Assembly: GCA_037176705.1 (NCBI GenBank)
Contig: CM073907.1
Span: 15,407,001 to 15,471,000 of the forward strand
Origin: Molossus alvarezi
Taxonomy: Eukaryota > Chordata > Mammalia > Chiroptera > Molossidae
Reading direction: 5' to 3'
Length of the DNA stretch: 64,000 bases
Part shown: positions 52,360-63,870 of the stretch, one piece after another
Layout: every line of letters starts with the position of its first letter
How positions within the stretch are numbered: position 1 is the first letter of the stretch
Translations under genes and position numbers: made by a program
The notes under the pieces: generated by a model
Seen by the model: the letters and a program-made list of their open reading frames with translations, nothing else
The model's database searches: none
What the model was told of the DNA's origin: nothing

Positions 52360-53490
52360 CCCTTTTAACATTTCTTAGAGAGCTGGTTGTTGCTAGCATA
52401 TTTTGTTAGTGTTTTTGTCTGGGAAGCTCTTCCTTTATTTTACCTTCTATTTTCAATGATAGTCTTGCTGGATAAAGTAGTCTTGGATTCAGATCCTTGT
52501 TTTTTCTTACCTTGATCATTTCATGACTTTCTCTTCTGTCCATCAGTGTTTTTGTTGAGCATTCAGCTGATAGGGTTATGTGGGGGTTTTTTTTGTGGGT
52601 ATTGTTGCTTATCTCTTGCTGTTTTTCAAATTCCCTTTCTGTCTTTAATTTTGGCTTTTTAATTATTATGTGTCTTGATGCGGTCCTTTTTGGATCCTTC
52701 AAAGTTGAAGCTGTTTGTCCTTTGTGAAGGTATATGCCATTTTCCTTCACCAAGTTATGAGTGTTTTATGACACGATTTTTTCAAATATATTCTCTATCT
52801 CTTGCTCATTTTTGTCTTTTTCTGGAACTTCTATTATGTGTGTGTTATTTTGTTTAATGGTGTCTCATGGTTCTCTTAGGTTGTCTTTCTGTTTTTTGTT
52901 GTTGTTTTTTATCCTCACCCAAGGACATTTTTCCATTTTTTGTACAGATAGAGTGGGAGGGAGAGAGAGGAAGAGAGAGAGAGAGAGAGAAACATCGATG
53001 TGAAAGGGACACATCGAGTGGCTGCCACCAGGGCCACGGACAAACTGCAACAGAGGTAGGTGCCCTTAGCGGGAACCAAACCCGGGTCTCTCTGGACCGC
53101 AGGTCGATGCTCTAACCACTGAGTGAAACTGGCCAAGGCTGTCTTTCCGTTTTTTAATTGTTACATTCATTTTGGTTCTCTTATTGTGTGAGTTGGGTCT
53201 CTTTCTACCCTGTCCTCTAATTCATCGATATAAACTTTGGCTTTCTCTGACCTGCTTTTCATTGCTTCCAATGTGTTCTATATATGTGCTATTTCATTGT
53301 TTATTTCCAGTTTGTTGATTTTCCATTTTTCTCTATCTTCACTCATGCTTTTGAGCTTTTCATTCATGTTGTTGAGCTTCCTCATAGTATTACTCCTAAT
53401 TATAGCTCTGATATCTTGTTTAAATCCGTTTCATTTATCTCCTGTCCTGTAGAATATCTTGTCTTTCATTTTGGACTTGTTTTTTTGTTT
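52360..53490 (-). pseudogene. L1 ORF1 remnant, type X, split by a VES
   Basis: The readable part, 52406-52753, gives MVKENGIYLHKGQTASTLKD, PKRTASRHIIIKKPKLK, EFEKQQEISN and, after a shift, SHEMIKVRKNKDLNPRLLYP and ARLSLKIEGKIK. The N-terminal coiled-coil codons lie right of the VES (53240-53450). The second tandem unit has no VES at this site. Confidence 0.85.
52904..53140 (-). mobile_element. VES SINE in ORF1 of the third tandem unit
   Basis: ATCCTCACCCAAGGACATTTT, AGATAGAGTGGGAGGGAGAG, CATCGATGTGAAAGGGACAC, a short deletion in the GCCACC..CAGGGCC core, CGGGAACCAAACCCGGG and a head ending GTGAAACTGGCCAAGGC. The target duplication GTCTTTCTGTTTTTTGTTG (left, from 52883) versus GTCTTTCCGTTTTTTAATTG (right, from 53141) is decayed but clear. 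Confidence 0.93.
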
Positions 53491-54309
53491 CACCATTGTG
53501 GCTGTCTCAGTGGGTTTTAGAGCCTGCCAAATTTTCCCTGTGGGTATTGGTGTTTTTCTGGTTGTGGCTCCTTTTCCTGGGTTTGGATAAGTGTGAAAGA
53601 ATGCATGTTAGACACTACACTCAAGGATTATTTTCCCTGGTAGATTGGAAGGCCAAGAAAATGTTCATTTATCATCTAGCTTTTCCCTGGCAGCCATTAG
53701 TCTCATTAATTTGATGAACCTCAATGTGTAGCCCTCAAATGTATGAAAGATTCCTTAGGCATAAGAAGATTTCCAGAGGGTGGGACACTTGATTTCTGTT
53801 CAGACACTATATGTTCATGAGCCGCAATTTCCATTTTCAGGTCAGCTTTGTGGTGTTGAATTTCTGAAGGAGGGGCCATTGCTTATCCTAAGGCTCTGAG
53901 AAGAATCTCCTTGAATAAGGTGGCTGCTGTTCTATGAGGGATTGATAACAGCACAAAACTCCTAGTGTCCTTCCCTCCAAATCCATTGTGAACCATGAGT
54001 CCTGGACTCTCTCATCACATTTTCAGTGGTCAGCCCTCCCTCTGCTGGAGCCCAAGGTAAGTGGATGCACTTGATTTTGTGCTATTTAAAACCCCTGCTC
54101 TCTCAGCTGAAGCAGTCTGCCCTATCACACCGCAACAGTTTCTACCAGTCTCAATTTGGCATCCTCTTTCTGTCCCTGGTTATACAGGTTCTCTCAGCTG
54201 TTTGGAGTTGGTTTTTCCCAATGTTGTGTTTTTATTTTTGTTCGAGTTTCAATTTGGTTGTGGGAGGAGGTTTGTGTAGCTTTCATTTACTCCACTGCCA
54301 TTTTCCCTT

Positions 54310-54515
54310 CCCCTTAATATTTTATAAAAATTTATTTTGATAATAACACTGAATCACAAAATATACATGATATCTTCCACCTCTCCATGACATCCCAAAT
54401 AAAGAAATTCACAAATAAAAAACTGAGGCCCTGAGAGAAGACACATGAAGTGTCAGGGTAAAAAGAACTGAAAATTCCCATTTCTGGACACGTTGTTCGT
54501 GATCTGAAACACCCC
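54310..54515. repeat. Tandem-unit flank, copy 3
   Basis: CTTAATATTTTATAAAAATT, CCACCTCTCCATGACATCCC, AAACTGAGGCCCTGAGAGAA, TGATCTGAAACACCCCTTAG. Third copy of the flank at 43498 and 48899. Confidence 0.88.
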
Positions 54516-54672
54516 TTAGATAATCTATATCTATATCTAAATCTTAATCTAAATCTAAATCTATATCATCTATATCTATATCTATATCTGTATCTATATC
54601 TATCTATTCTATATCTATATCAATATCATCTATATCTATCTATATGTATACCTAATCTATCTATGGCATCTA
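54516..54672. repeat. (CTATAT)n/(TATC)n microsatellite, copy 3
   Basis: CTATATCTATATCTAAATC words to TATGGCATCTATGTCTATG. Unlike the other two copies it runs into the middle of an ORF2 and not into an L1 3' end, so it marks the right edge of the tandem array. Confidence 0.88.
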
Positions 54673-55193
54673 TGTCTATGGCTGCATCGGTCTGCATGTT
54701 CACCAGCAGTGTACTGGAGTCCCCTTTCTTCACACCCTCGCCAAGACTTGTTATTTGATGATTTTTGATGGCGGCCATTCTGACAGGTGTGAGGTGACAT
54801 CTCGTTGTTTTAATTTGCATCTCTCTGCTGATTTGTGATGTGGAGCATTTCTTCATATATCTCTTAGCCATTTCTATGTCCTGTTTTGAGAGGTGTCTAT
54901 TTAGTTCCTCTGCCTATTTTTTAAATTGGTTGTTTATCTTCCTGTGTTTGAGTTTTATAAGCACTCTTTATATTTTGGAAATTAACCTTTATCTGATGCA
55001 TCATTGGGGATTATAGTGTTCCAGATAGTAGGAACCCTTTTCATTTTGATGGTTGTTTTATTTTCTGTGCAGAAGCTTTTCAGTTTGATGTAGTCCCACG
55101 TATTTATTTATTCATTTATTTTTTCTTTTGGTGTGTATGTGTCTGTTGGCTTAGGTGTTGTATCAATGAGAATTCTGCTGTGTATCCTGTGTG
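54673..55193 (-). mobile_element. L1 fragment, ORF2 C-terminal part
   Basis: Starts at GGCTGCATCGGTCTGCATG (ORF2 CWWEC region) and runs back through [20 protein letters not shown] to GDISHRI-type codons, ending AATTTTGTTGTTAAATCC before an ATCT tract. The end point matches that of the L1 at 978-1568. Confidence 0.9.
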
Positions 55194-55370
55194 AAATTTT
55201 GTTGTTAAATCCACATCTATATGTACCAATTCTATCTGTAACTAGCTATCTATCATCTGTCTACCATCTACCCATGCATTTACCTATCTTCTGTTCTCTA
55301 TCCATCTTCAATCTATTATCTATCAATCATCTATGTACGAGCTAATGATCTATCTCAAGCACAAGTTACA
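55194..55370. repeat. ATCT-rich tract, second copy
   Basis: Shares ordered words with 1569-1726: AACTAGCTATCTAT, CTATTATCTATCAA, ATCATCTATGTAC, then ATCTATCTCAAGCACAAGTT versus ATCTATCTCAAACAGAAGTT and a TTACATT. The two loci are duplicates. Confidence 0.85.
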
Positions 55371-55657
55371 TTTTAGATTTTTCAGTTTTGTTTTATTTTA
55401 TTTTTTTAATATAATTAATTAATTTATTTTTGTTACAGATATTTCACCTTTTCCCCCCACTGATTAACCTCTCCCCCTCCCTCCCCGCCCTCTTCCTAGC
55501 TTTGTTGTCCATATCCGTTGTTTATACATGCATACATATAAGTTCTGTAAGTTCTGTGGTTTATCCCCCCCACCCCACCTTCTCTCCTGGGAATAGTCAG
55601 TCTGTACCGCACTTCCACGTCTCTGGCTCTACCCCATTCCTCAGACTATTATGTTCA

Positions 55658-58600
55658 TTATATTCCACAAATAAGTGAGATCATATGATACTTGTCATTC
55701 TCTGCAAACCTTGTTTCGCTTAGGATGTCACTTTTCAGGTTCCTCAACGTCGTCTCAAAGGATGAGATCTTTCTTTCTTACAGGTGCATATACTCCATTG
55801 TGCATTTGTATCACACTTTTTATATCCATTCTTGTACTGTTGGACATTTGGCCTGTTTCCATATCTTAGCTATTGTAAATAATGCTGCTGCAAACATGGG
55901 AGTACATATATTCTTCTGATTGGTGTTTCAGGCTTTGTAGGGTGTATTCCTAGAAGTGGGATCACTGAGTCATATGGGAGTTCAATTTTTAATTTTTTGA
56001 GGTAACACCATGTTGTTTTCCATAGTGGCTACACCAGTCTACATTCTCACCAGCAGTGTACTGGAGTCCCCTTTCTCCACACCCTTGCCAAACTTCTTGT
56101 TTGATGATTTGTTGATGGTGGCCATTCTGACAGGTATGAGGTGATACCTCGTTGTTATAATTTGCATCTCTTTGATGATTACTGATATTGAGAATTTCGT
56201 CATATATCTCTTAGCCATTTGTATGTCCTGTTGGAGAGGTGTCTATTTAGTTCCTCTGCCCATTTTTTAATTGGGTTCTTTGTCTTCCTTTTGTTGAGTT
56301 GTATGTGCACTCTCTATATATTTGACATTAAACCCTTATTTGATATATCATTGGCAATTATGCTCTCTCTGATACAGTGGGTAACCTTTCCAGAAGCTTT
56401 TGAGTTTGATGTAGTCCCATGGGTTCATTTTCTCCTTTGTTTCTGTTGCCTTAGCTGATGTATCAGTGAAAATTCAGCTGTGTATAATGTCTGAAATTTA
56501 TTGCCTACAGTTTCTTCTAGGATTTTTATGGATTCACATTTAAGTCTTTTATTCATGTTGAGTTTATACTTGTGTATGGTGTAAGTTTATGGTCTAGTTT
56601 CTTTCTTTCTTTCTTTCTTTTTTTTTTTTTTTGCATGTAGCTGTCCAGTTTTCCCAACACCATTTATTAAAATGGCTGTCTTTACTCACTGTATGATCTT
56701 GCCACCTTTGTCAAATATTAATTGAGCATATTGCCTTGGTTCCATTTCTGGGTTCTCTGTTCTGTTCCACTGGTGTATATGCCTGTTCTTGTGCCAGTAC
56801 CAGGCTGTTTTGATTACACTGGCATTGTAGTATAACCTGAAATCTGGTAATATGATCCCTCCAACTTTGTTCTTCTTTTTCAAGAGTTTTGTGGCTATTC
56901 GAGATATTTTTGGTTCCATATGAACTTTTGAAGTATTTTTTTCTAGTTCTGTGAAGTATGTTGTTGGTATTTTGATGGAGATTGCATTGAATCTATAGAT
57001 TGCTTTGGGTAATATGGACATTTTCATGATGTTGATTCTTCCAATCCATGAACAAGGTATGTGCTTCCACTTTTTTATATCTTCCTCTATTTCTTTTTTC
57101 AATGATCTGTAGTTTTCTGAGAATAGGTCATTTATTTCTTTGGTTAAGTTTATTCCTAGGTATTTTAACTTTTTTGCTGCAGTGGTAAATGGGATTGTTT
57201 TTTCAATTTCTCTTTCTTTGAATTCATCATTGGTGTGTAAGAGTGTCCTCAATATCTTGACATTAGTTTTGTATCCTGCTACTTTCCTAAATTCATTTAT
57301 TAAGTCTAGTAAACTTTCGACAGTCTTTTGGTGTTTTCTACGTATAGTATTATGTCATCTGCAAATAATGACCATTTCACTTCTTTCTTTCCCTTTTGGA
57401 TCCCTTTTATTTTTTCTTCCTGTCTGATTGCTGTGGGTAAGTACTATAGTACTTCCAGTACTATATTAAATATGTGTGGCGAAAGTGGGCATCACTGTCT
57501 TCTTCCTGTTCTTAAGGAAAATGCTTTTAGTTTTTGTCCATTGAGTATGGTGTTGGCTGTAGGTCTTTCATATATGGCCTTTTTTATGTCTAGATATGAT
57601 CCTTCTATTCCCACACTGCTGAGCATTTTTATAAGAAATGGTTGCTGGATTTTGTCGAAAACTTTGTTGGCATCTATTGATATGATCCTGTGGTTTTTAT
57701 TCTTCATTTAGCTTATGTGGTGTATCACATTTATTGATTTGTGAATATTGTACAAGCCTTGCATCCCTGAGATGAGTCCTACTTGGTCATAGTGAATAAT
57801 TTTTTTGATATGTTGCTGGATTCGATTTGCTAGTGTTTTGTTCAGGATTTTGGCATCTATGTTCATCAGGGTTTTGGCGTATAGCTTTCTTTCCTTGTAA
57901 TGTCTTTTTCAGGTTTTGGAATTAGAATTAAGCTGGCCTCATAACATGAGTTTGGAAGTCTTCCTTCTTCTTAAAATTCTTGAAATAGTTTGATAATGGG
58001 TGTTAGTTCTTATTTGAATGTTCAGTAAAACTCCCCTTGAAGTCATCAGCGCCTGGGCTTTTGTTTGCTGGGAAAGTCTTGATTATATCTTCAATTTCTT
58101 TGTTGTTATTGGTCTGTGCAAGTTTCCTATCTCTTCCAGGTCTAGTTTTGGGAGACTATCTGTTTCTAGAAATTTGTCCATTTTGCTTAGATTGTCAAAT
58201 TTCTTGCCCTAAGATTTTTCATAGTAATTGTTAACAATGTTCTGTATTTCTGTGGTATCTGTTTTACTTCTCCTCTTTCATTTCTGAATTTCTGTATTTG
58301 GGTTCTCTCTCTGTTTCTTGGTGAGTCTAGCTAAGGGTCCATCAATGTTTAGTAAATTTTCAAAAAACCAGCTCTTTGTTTCATTGATCCTTTGAATTAT
58401 TTTCTTTGGTCTGTATGTCATTTATTTCTGCTCTGATCTTTACTATTTTCTTCCTTCTACTTGATCTAGGGTTTTCTTTTTGTTTGCTTTCTAGTTCATT
58501 AATTTGTGAGGTTAGGTAGTCTAGTAGAGGTTTTACTTGCTTCTTGAGGGAGGCCTGTAGATCTATGAACTTTCCTGTCAGAACTGCGTTTACTGTATCC

Positions 58601-59460
58601 CATAGGTTTTGTGTTGTTGTGTGTTCATTTTCATTGTATTCCAGGAAGTTTTTAATTTCTTCTTTGATCTCCTCATTGACCCATTCGTTGTTTAATAACA
58701 TGCTATTTGGCTTCCATGTGTGCAAATGTCTTTGCATATTCTTGTTGCAATTGATTTCTAGTATCATGCCATTGTGATCTGAGAATATGCTTGATAGGAT
58801 TTCATTCTTCTTAAACTTGTAGAGACTTAGTTTTTGTGCTAACATGTGGTCTATCTTTGAGAATGTCCCATGTGCACTTGAGAAGAATGTGAATTATGTA
58901 GTTATGGCGTGTAATTCTCTGTAGATATTTATTAAATCCATTTGGTTTAGTGCCTCATTTAGAGTCTTTGTTTCCTTGCTAATTATTTTTCTAGAGGATC
59001 TATCCAGTGATGCCAGCGTGGTGTTGAAGTCCCCTGCTATGAGTGTATTGCTATCGACTTCTCCTTTGAAGTCTTTCAGAACATTTTTAATATATTTTGG
59101 TGCTGCTATATTGGGTGCATATATGTTTATCAAGGTTATATCTTCCTGTTGGATAGATCCTTTCAATATTATGTAGTGGCCTTCTTTGTCTCTAGTTATG
59201 GTCTTCATTTTGAAATCTATTTTATCAGATATGAGTATTGCTACCCCAGCTTTTTTTTCCTTTTCGTTTGCTTGGAAGATTTTGTTCCATTCCTTCACTT
59301 TTAACCTATGCGAGTTTTTTCTTGTGAGGTGGGTCTCTTGTAAACAACATATAGATGAGTCATGCTTTCTTATCCAATCAGCTACTCTGTCTTTTTATGG
59401 GAGCATGCACTCTATTTACATTTAAGGTGATTATTGATATGTACTTATTTATTGCCATTT
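55658..59460 (-). pseudogene. L1 ORF2 remnant, catalytic motifs retained but frame broken
   Basis: Endonuclease pieces 58894-59298 ([52 protein letters not shown]) and 58381-58845 (SSIFSDHNGMILEIN, TQNLWDTVNAVLTGK) keep GDFN and SDHN, and CLQETH is intact near 59325. The RT box at about 57345-57370 reads FADDII. Thumb 56686-57252 is a 188-codon open stretch ([40 protein letters not shown]). The N-terminal start is near 59455 (TLNVNG region). Frameshifts between these pieces rule out a full-length product. Confidence 0.9.
56599..56620. repeat. (TTTC)n microsatellite inside L1
   Basis: Five CTTT units followed by a T-run, at the ORF2 position where sibling L1s also carry T-rich slippage tracts. 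Confidence 0.85.
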
Positions 59461-59509
59461 TTGTTTAGTGTGGTTCTATTTTTCTTTCTATTTCTCCTGC
59501 TGATTACAG

Positions 59510-60413
59510 CAGGTCTTTTAACATTATTTGCGGTGCTTTTTTGGTGCTAATGTGTTTCCTTAGCCTTTTTTTTTTTGTCTCAGAAGCTCTTTATTTGACC
59601 TTCTATTTTGAATGATAGCCTTCCTGGGGAGTAGTCTTGGATTCAGATACTTGTTTTTCATGACCTTATTATGTCATGCCATTCCCTTCTGGACTGTAGT
59701 GTTTCTTCTGAGAAGTCAGCTGAGTGAGAGCCTAATGGGGTTTTTTTTGTAGGTAACCTGTTTCTTATCTCTTGCTGCTTTTAGGATTCTTTCTTTGTCT
59801 TTAATTTTTGGTATTTAATTACTGTGTGTCTTGGTGTGGGCCTGTTTGGATTCTTCTTACTTGAGGCTCCCTGTGCTTCTTGAACTTGAATGCCTTCTTC
59901 CTTCACCAAGTTAGGGAAGTTTTCTGTCACTATTTCTTCAAATATATACTCTAACCGTTGCTCATTTTCTTCTTATTCGGGGACTCCTATAATGCAAAAG
60001 TTATTACATTTCTAGTTGTCCCATAGTTCTCTTAAGCTGTCTTCCTGTTTTTTAATTGTATTTAATTGTTTTTGATTTTCTGATTGGTTGATTTTTTCTA
60101 CCCTATCTTCTTATTCACTGATCCAGTCTTCAGCTTCCTCTACTCTGCTATTTAGACCTTCCAATGTGTATTTTATTTCTGATATGTCCTTCTTCATTTC
60201 TTCTTGGTGGTTTTTAATTTCTAACTGCTCAATTTTCAACATTTCTATGTCTGTACTTATGTTGCTCATGTCCTTACACATGCTGTTGAGCTTCCTCGAG
60301 ACCATGACTCTGAATTCTACTTCTGTTAACTTGCTTAACTGCTGCCCATTTATCTTCTCTTTGGTAGAGGTCTCTTGTTCTTTCATTTGGCTTTTGTTTC
60401 TGTGTTTCAGCAT
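59510..60413 (-). pseudogene. L1 ORF1 remnant, type Y
   Basis: The N-terminal half is open at 60111-60446 and contains a likely start followed by LKHRNKSQMKEQETSTKEK, then a long charged helix (MCKDMSNISTDIEMLKIEQL, EIKNHQEEMKKDISEIK, TLEGLNSRVEEAEDWISE) that fits the coiled coil. The RRM and C-terminal region (59780-60000) shows KLGEGRRHSSSRSTG-like frame changes near 59880-59960 and a stop at the TTATTCGGGGAC position. The best-preserved coiled coil in the window. Confidence 0.85.
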
Positions 60414-60999
60414 TTTGGCTATCACAGTGGGCTTTGGATCCTGCAAATTTTTCCCTGTGGGTGTTGGTATTCTGCTGTTTGTGGCTCCCTCTCCTCAGTT
60501 TGGATGAACCAGGGAGGACCCATGTTACACACCACTGTCAAGTCTTACTTTCCTGGTCAAAGTAGCTCTGGGAATGGTACAGTTATCTTCTAGCTTTTTG
60601 CCTGGAGGCTATCAGTTGCAGTTACCTGAAGAGCCTTGGCTTCTCAGTTGAATAAAAAACTTCCTCAGGTGCTCAGATGAAGAGGATTTCCTGAAGGTGG
60701 GTCAGATGCAGGTTGTTAATGGGCCTCAATTAGCATTTCAGTGGCCACCTTGTGGATTGAATCTCAGAGGGAGGGGCTGTCGCATATCCCCAGCACCCTG
60801 GGAAGAAGTAAGATACCACAGTCCTGTGTGGCTGCAACACAGCAAAAGCTCTGAGCGTCCTCCCAATCCTAAGTGTCCCCACACAGTTCCAGGCCAGTCT
60901 GCCCTCCCTCTGCCAGAGCCCAAGGTAAGTGGCTGTGCATCTTTTAGCCTCTGTCTTGTCTCTGGGTTGTGGAGCTACCTGGGAGATTAACACGAGGGC

Positions 61000-61045
61000 T
61001 CTGCTCACAACTAATGCTGCTGCTCCCAGCTAATGCTGCTGCCAA
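61000..61045 (-). repeat. Minimal tandem repeat in L1 5' UTR
   Basis: CTAATGCTGCTGCTCCCAG repeated about twice. Equivalent in position to the arrays at 3612-3700 and 36955-37300, but with the fewest units. Confidence 0.7.
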
Positions 61046-61237
61046 CCGTGGGCTCCCAGGCCTCCTCTCGCATCTCTGCAAGCATACCATAACTGAGGTA
61101 ATGTTTCTGGTTATGTGATCCTTCAAGCTGCTTTTCTGTTGCATTTTCCTGATGATTTGTCTTTATTTTTATTGTACTTCGAGATTGTCCTTGGAAATGG
61201 TCTGTGTAGCGTCCGTTCACTCCGCCACCATTTTGGA

Positions 61238-61555
61238 ATCTGTTTTCCTAACTCTTGAGATACCTGGTTTATTCACTCATTGATGAAAAATGACTGCTGA
61301 CTATATACCAGATTTGGGGGATGTAACAGAGAACAAAACAGACAAAAATTCACACTCAAATGGAGCTTGCATTCTAGTGGGGGAGAAACAGAAAGTTAAA
61401 AAGTCATATCAGATGGTGACAAATGCTATGAAGCGTAAAACGGGATATATTGTGATGAAGGTTCTAACATATACTTCACCTTTCCTGATGACTTAACTGT
61501 TCTCTCTACTCTGTTTGACCTTATTGCCCTTTCCATTTATTTTCATCCTATACAT
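61238..61555 (+). repeat. Ancient mammalian repeat-like segment
   Basis: The words ACAGAGAACAAAACAGACAA, ATGGAGCTTGCATTCTAGTG, GGGGGAGAAACAGAAAG and TCAGATGGTGACAAATGCTA, GAAG at about 61325-61435 are typical of an old, widely shared mammalian interspersed repeat (L2/MIR age). I cannot name the family with certainty. The rest, to the next L1 3' end, is low-copy. Confidence 0.5.
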
Positions 61556-63870
61556 TTTTTTATAATGTTTGATTAATCTATTTTTGTTATGGATGTTTCA
61601 CCTTCTTTTCCCCACTGACACCCTCCTCCCTATCCCCTTTACCTCATACCCGCCTTTGTTGTCTGTGTCCATCGGTTTTGTGTACATGCATATAAGTTCT
61701 GTGGTTTATCTCTTTCCTCCCCCCACCACCTCCTCTTCTGAGGGTTGTCAGTCTGTACCCCAATTTCACGACTTTGGCTGTACCCAGTTTCTCATACTGT
61801 AATGTACATTATATTCCATAAATAAGTGAGATCATGTGATATTTGTCTTTCTCTGCTTGGCTTTTTTTTTAATTAGGATAATACTTTCTAGGTCCCTTCA
61901 TGTAATCTCCAAGGTAAGAGATCTTTCTGTCTCATAGCTGCATAGTACTCTATTGTGTATATGTACCACTGCTTTTTTATTCATCCGTCTACTGATGGAC
62001 ACGTGGGCTGTTTCCAGATCTTAGCTATTGCAAATAGTGCTGCTATAAACATGGGGGTACATATATTCTTTCTGATTGATTTTTCAGGCTTCAAACGGTA
62101 TGTTCTTAGAAGTGGGATAACTGGATCAAATGACAATTTAATTTCCAATTTTTTGTGACATCACCATATTGTTTTCCTTATGGCTGCACCAGTGTGCATT
62201 TTCACCAGCACTGTACTAGATTCCCCTTTTCTCCACACCTTCACCAACATTTGTTGTTTGATGATTTGTGGATGGTAGCCATTCTAACCCATGTGAAGTG
62301 ATACCTCATAGTTGTTTTAACTTGCACCTCGCTGATGTTTAGTGACGTTGAGCATTTTTTCATATGTTTCTTGGCCATTTGTATGTCCTGTTGGGAGAAG
62401 TGTCTATTTACGTCCTCCGCCCATTCATGAAATGGATTCTTTGTCTTCCTTTTGTTGAGGTGTATGAGGATGCTATACATACTGTAAATTTACCCCTTAT
62501 CTGATGTACTGTAGGCAGTTATTCTCTATCATATAGTGGGTTCCCTTTCCACATTGATGCTTGTTTCTTTTGCTGTGCAGAAGCTTTTTAGTCCCATGTG
62601 TTCATTCTTTTCTTTGTTTCCCTTGCCTTACGCATTGTAACCATAAAAATTCTGCTTTGTGCAATGTCTGGAATTTTTTTGCCTATATTTTCTTCTAGAA
62701 TTTTTATAAATTTATAAGTCACATGTAGGCCATTTATCCATCTTGAGTTAATCCTGTGTATCGTGTATGTTGGCAGTCTAGTTTCATGTTTTTGCAAGTA
62801 ACTCCAATTTTCCCAGCACCGTTTACAGAAGAGGCTGTTTTTACTCCACTGCATGCTCTTGCCATCTTGTCCAGTATTAATTGAGGATAATAATTTGGGT
62901 CAATTTATGGGTTCTCTGTTCTGTTCCATTGATCTATATGCCTGATCTTGTGCCAGTACCAGGGTGTTTTGATTACAGTGGCTTTGTAGTATAATCTGAT
63001 ACCTGGTATTATGATCCCTCCTCCTTAGTTCTTTATTTTGTATATTACTGTGCCATTTAGGGGTCTTTTTTCGTTTCATATAAACTTGTTCAAGGTCTGT
63101 GTTGGATTTTGTCAAATGCTTTTTTTAGCATCTATTGATATGATCTTATGGGTTCTATCTTTTATTTTGTTTGTGTTGTGTCACATTTATTAATGCGGGA
63201 ATATTGTGCCATCCTTGCTTCCCTGGGATGTATCCCACTTGATGAATAATTTTTTTGATGTATTTCTGGATTTGAATGCTGAGATTTTGTTAAGGATTTT
63301 GGCATCTGTGTTTCATCAGGGATATTGGCCTGTAGTTGTGTTTCTTTGTAGTGTCTCTATCTGGTTTTGGAATTTATATTATTTTGGATTCATACAATGA
63401 GTTTGGAAGCCTCGTCTTCTTGGAATTTTCTTCAAATAGTTTGAGGAGAATGGGTGTTAGATCTTTGATTGTTTGATAAAACTCCCGATGAAGCCATGTA
63501 TGTCTGGGGTTTGGTTTGCTGGAAGTTTCCTGATGATATCTTCAATTTTCTTAGTTGTTATTGGTCTGTTCGAGTTTTCTGTCTCTTCCCGTTTCAGTTT
63601 TGGGAGACTGTTTCTAGAAATTTGTTTCTTTTGCCTAGATCGTCCAACTTATTGGCATATAATTGTTCGTAGTATATTTTAATGATCCTTTGTATTTCTG
63701 TGGTGTCAGTTGTTATTTCTCCTCACGTTTCTGATTTTGTTTACAGGGGTCCTCTCTTTCTGTTTCTTGTTGACTCTGGCTAAGAATCGATGCATCTTGT
63801 TTATCTTTTCAAAGAATCAGCTCTTTGTTTCATTGATTATTTTTCAAAGTGGCAGCTTTCTCTTTGTCTT
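61556..63870 (-). mobile_element. L1, 3' UTR to reverse transcriptase, with internal deletion
   Basis: The 3' UTR starts near 61560 (TTATGGATGTTTCACCTTC). ORF2 runs from 61809 through FIHPSTDGHVG-equivalent antisense sequence, [20 protein letters not shown] (62241-62480), KHETRLPTYTIHRINSRWIN and IFKFIWE-type regions. At about 63085 the sequence jumps from ATATAAACTTGTTCAAG to GTCTGTGTTGGATTTTGTC, losing several hundred bases that include the FADD box. It ends in the linker region near CAGCTCTTTGTTTCATTG, where another L1 3' end begins. Confidence 0.88.

Larger units (their letters stand above)
49231..54309 (-). mobile_element. L1 type X, third unit of the tandem array
   Basis: The 3' end is at about 49240-49270 (TTTTGTTCCAGAGGTTTC), ORF2 stop 49480-49482, ORF2 to about 52290, ORF1 about 52360-53490 interrupted by a VES, 5' UTR to CCACTGCCATTTTCCC at about 54309. 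Both type X deletions are present: linker at about 51750 and endonuclease core at about 52135 (ATTCATTTCCAG joined to TTTCTCATCTC). The RT box contains stops (sense TCA TAA TAG GTA GAT GAC), so it is dead. The 3' UTR is nearly the same as in the second unit. Confidence 0.9.
55385..61237 (-). mobile_element. L1 type Y, most complete copy in the window
   Basis: About 5.85 kb: T-rich tail and 3' UTR (TTACAGATATTTCACC, pyrimidine tract, GTCCATATCCG) from 55385, ORF2 stop 55658-55660, ORF2 to about 59460, ORF1 59510-60413, 5' UTR to CTCCGCCACCATTTTG at about 61237. No segment longer than roughly 100 bases appears to be missing, which makes it the best reference for judging the deletions in type X. 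A TTTC repeat lies at 56599-56620. I found no matching target-site duplication. Confidence 0.9.

Noticed and set aside
43691..54672. CRISPR array or satellite DNA from the repeated blocks
   Set aside because: The repeats are 5.4-kb units of L1 plus flank, with simple microsatellites between; there are no short direct repeats with unique spacers.
55385..61237. Currently active L1
   Set aside because: All domains and most catalytic motifs are present, but frameshifts divide ORF2 and ORF1 into several pieces and no target-site duplication was found.
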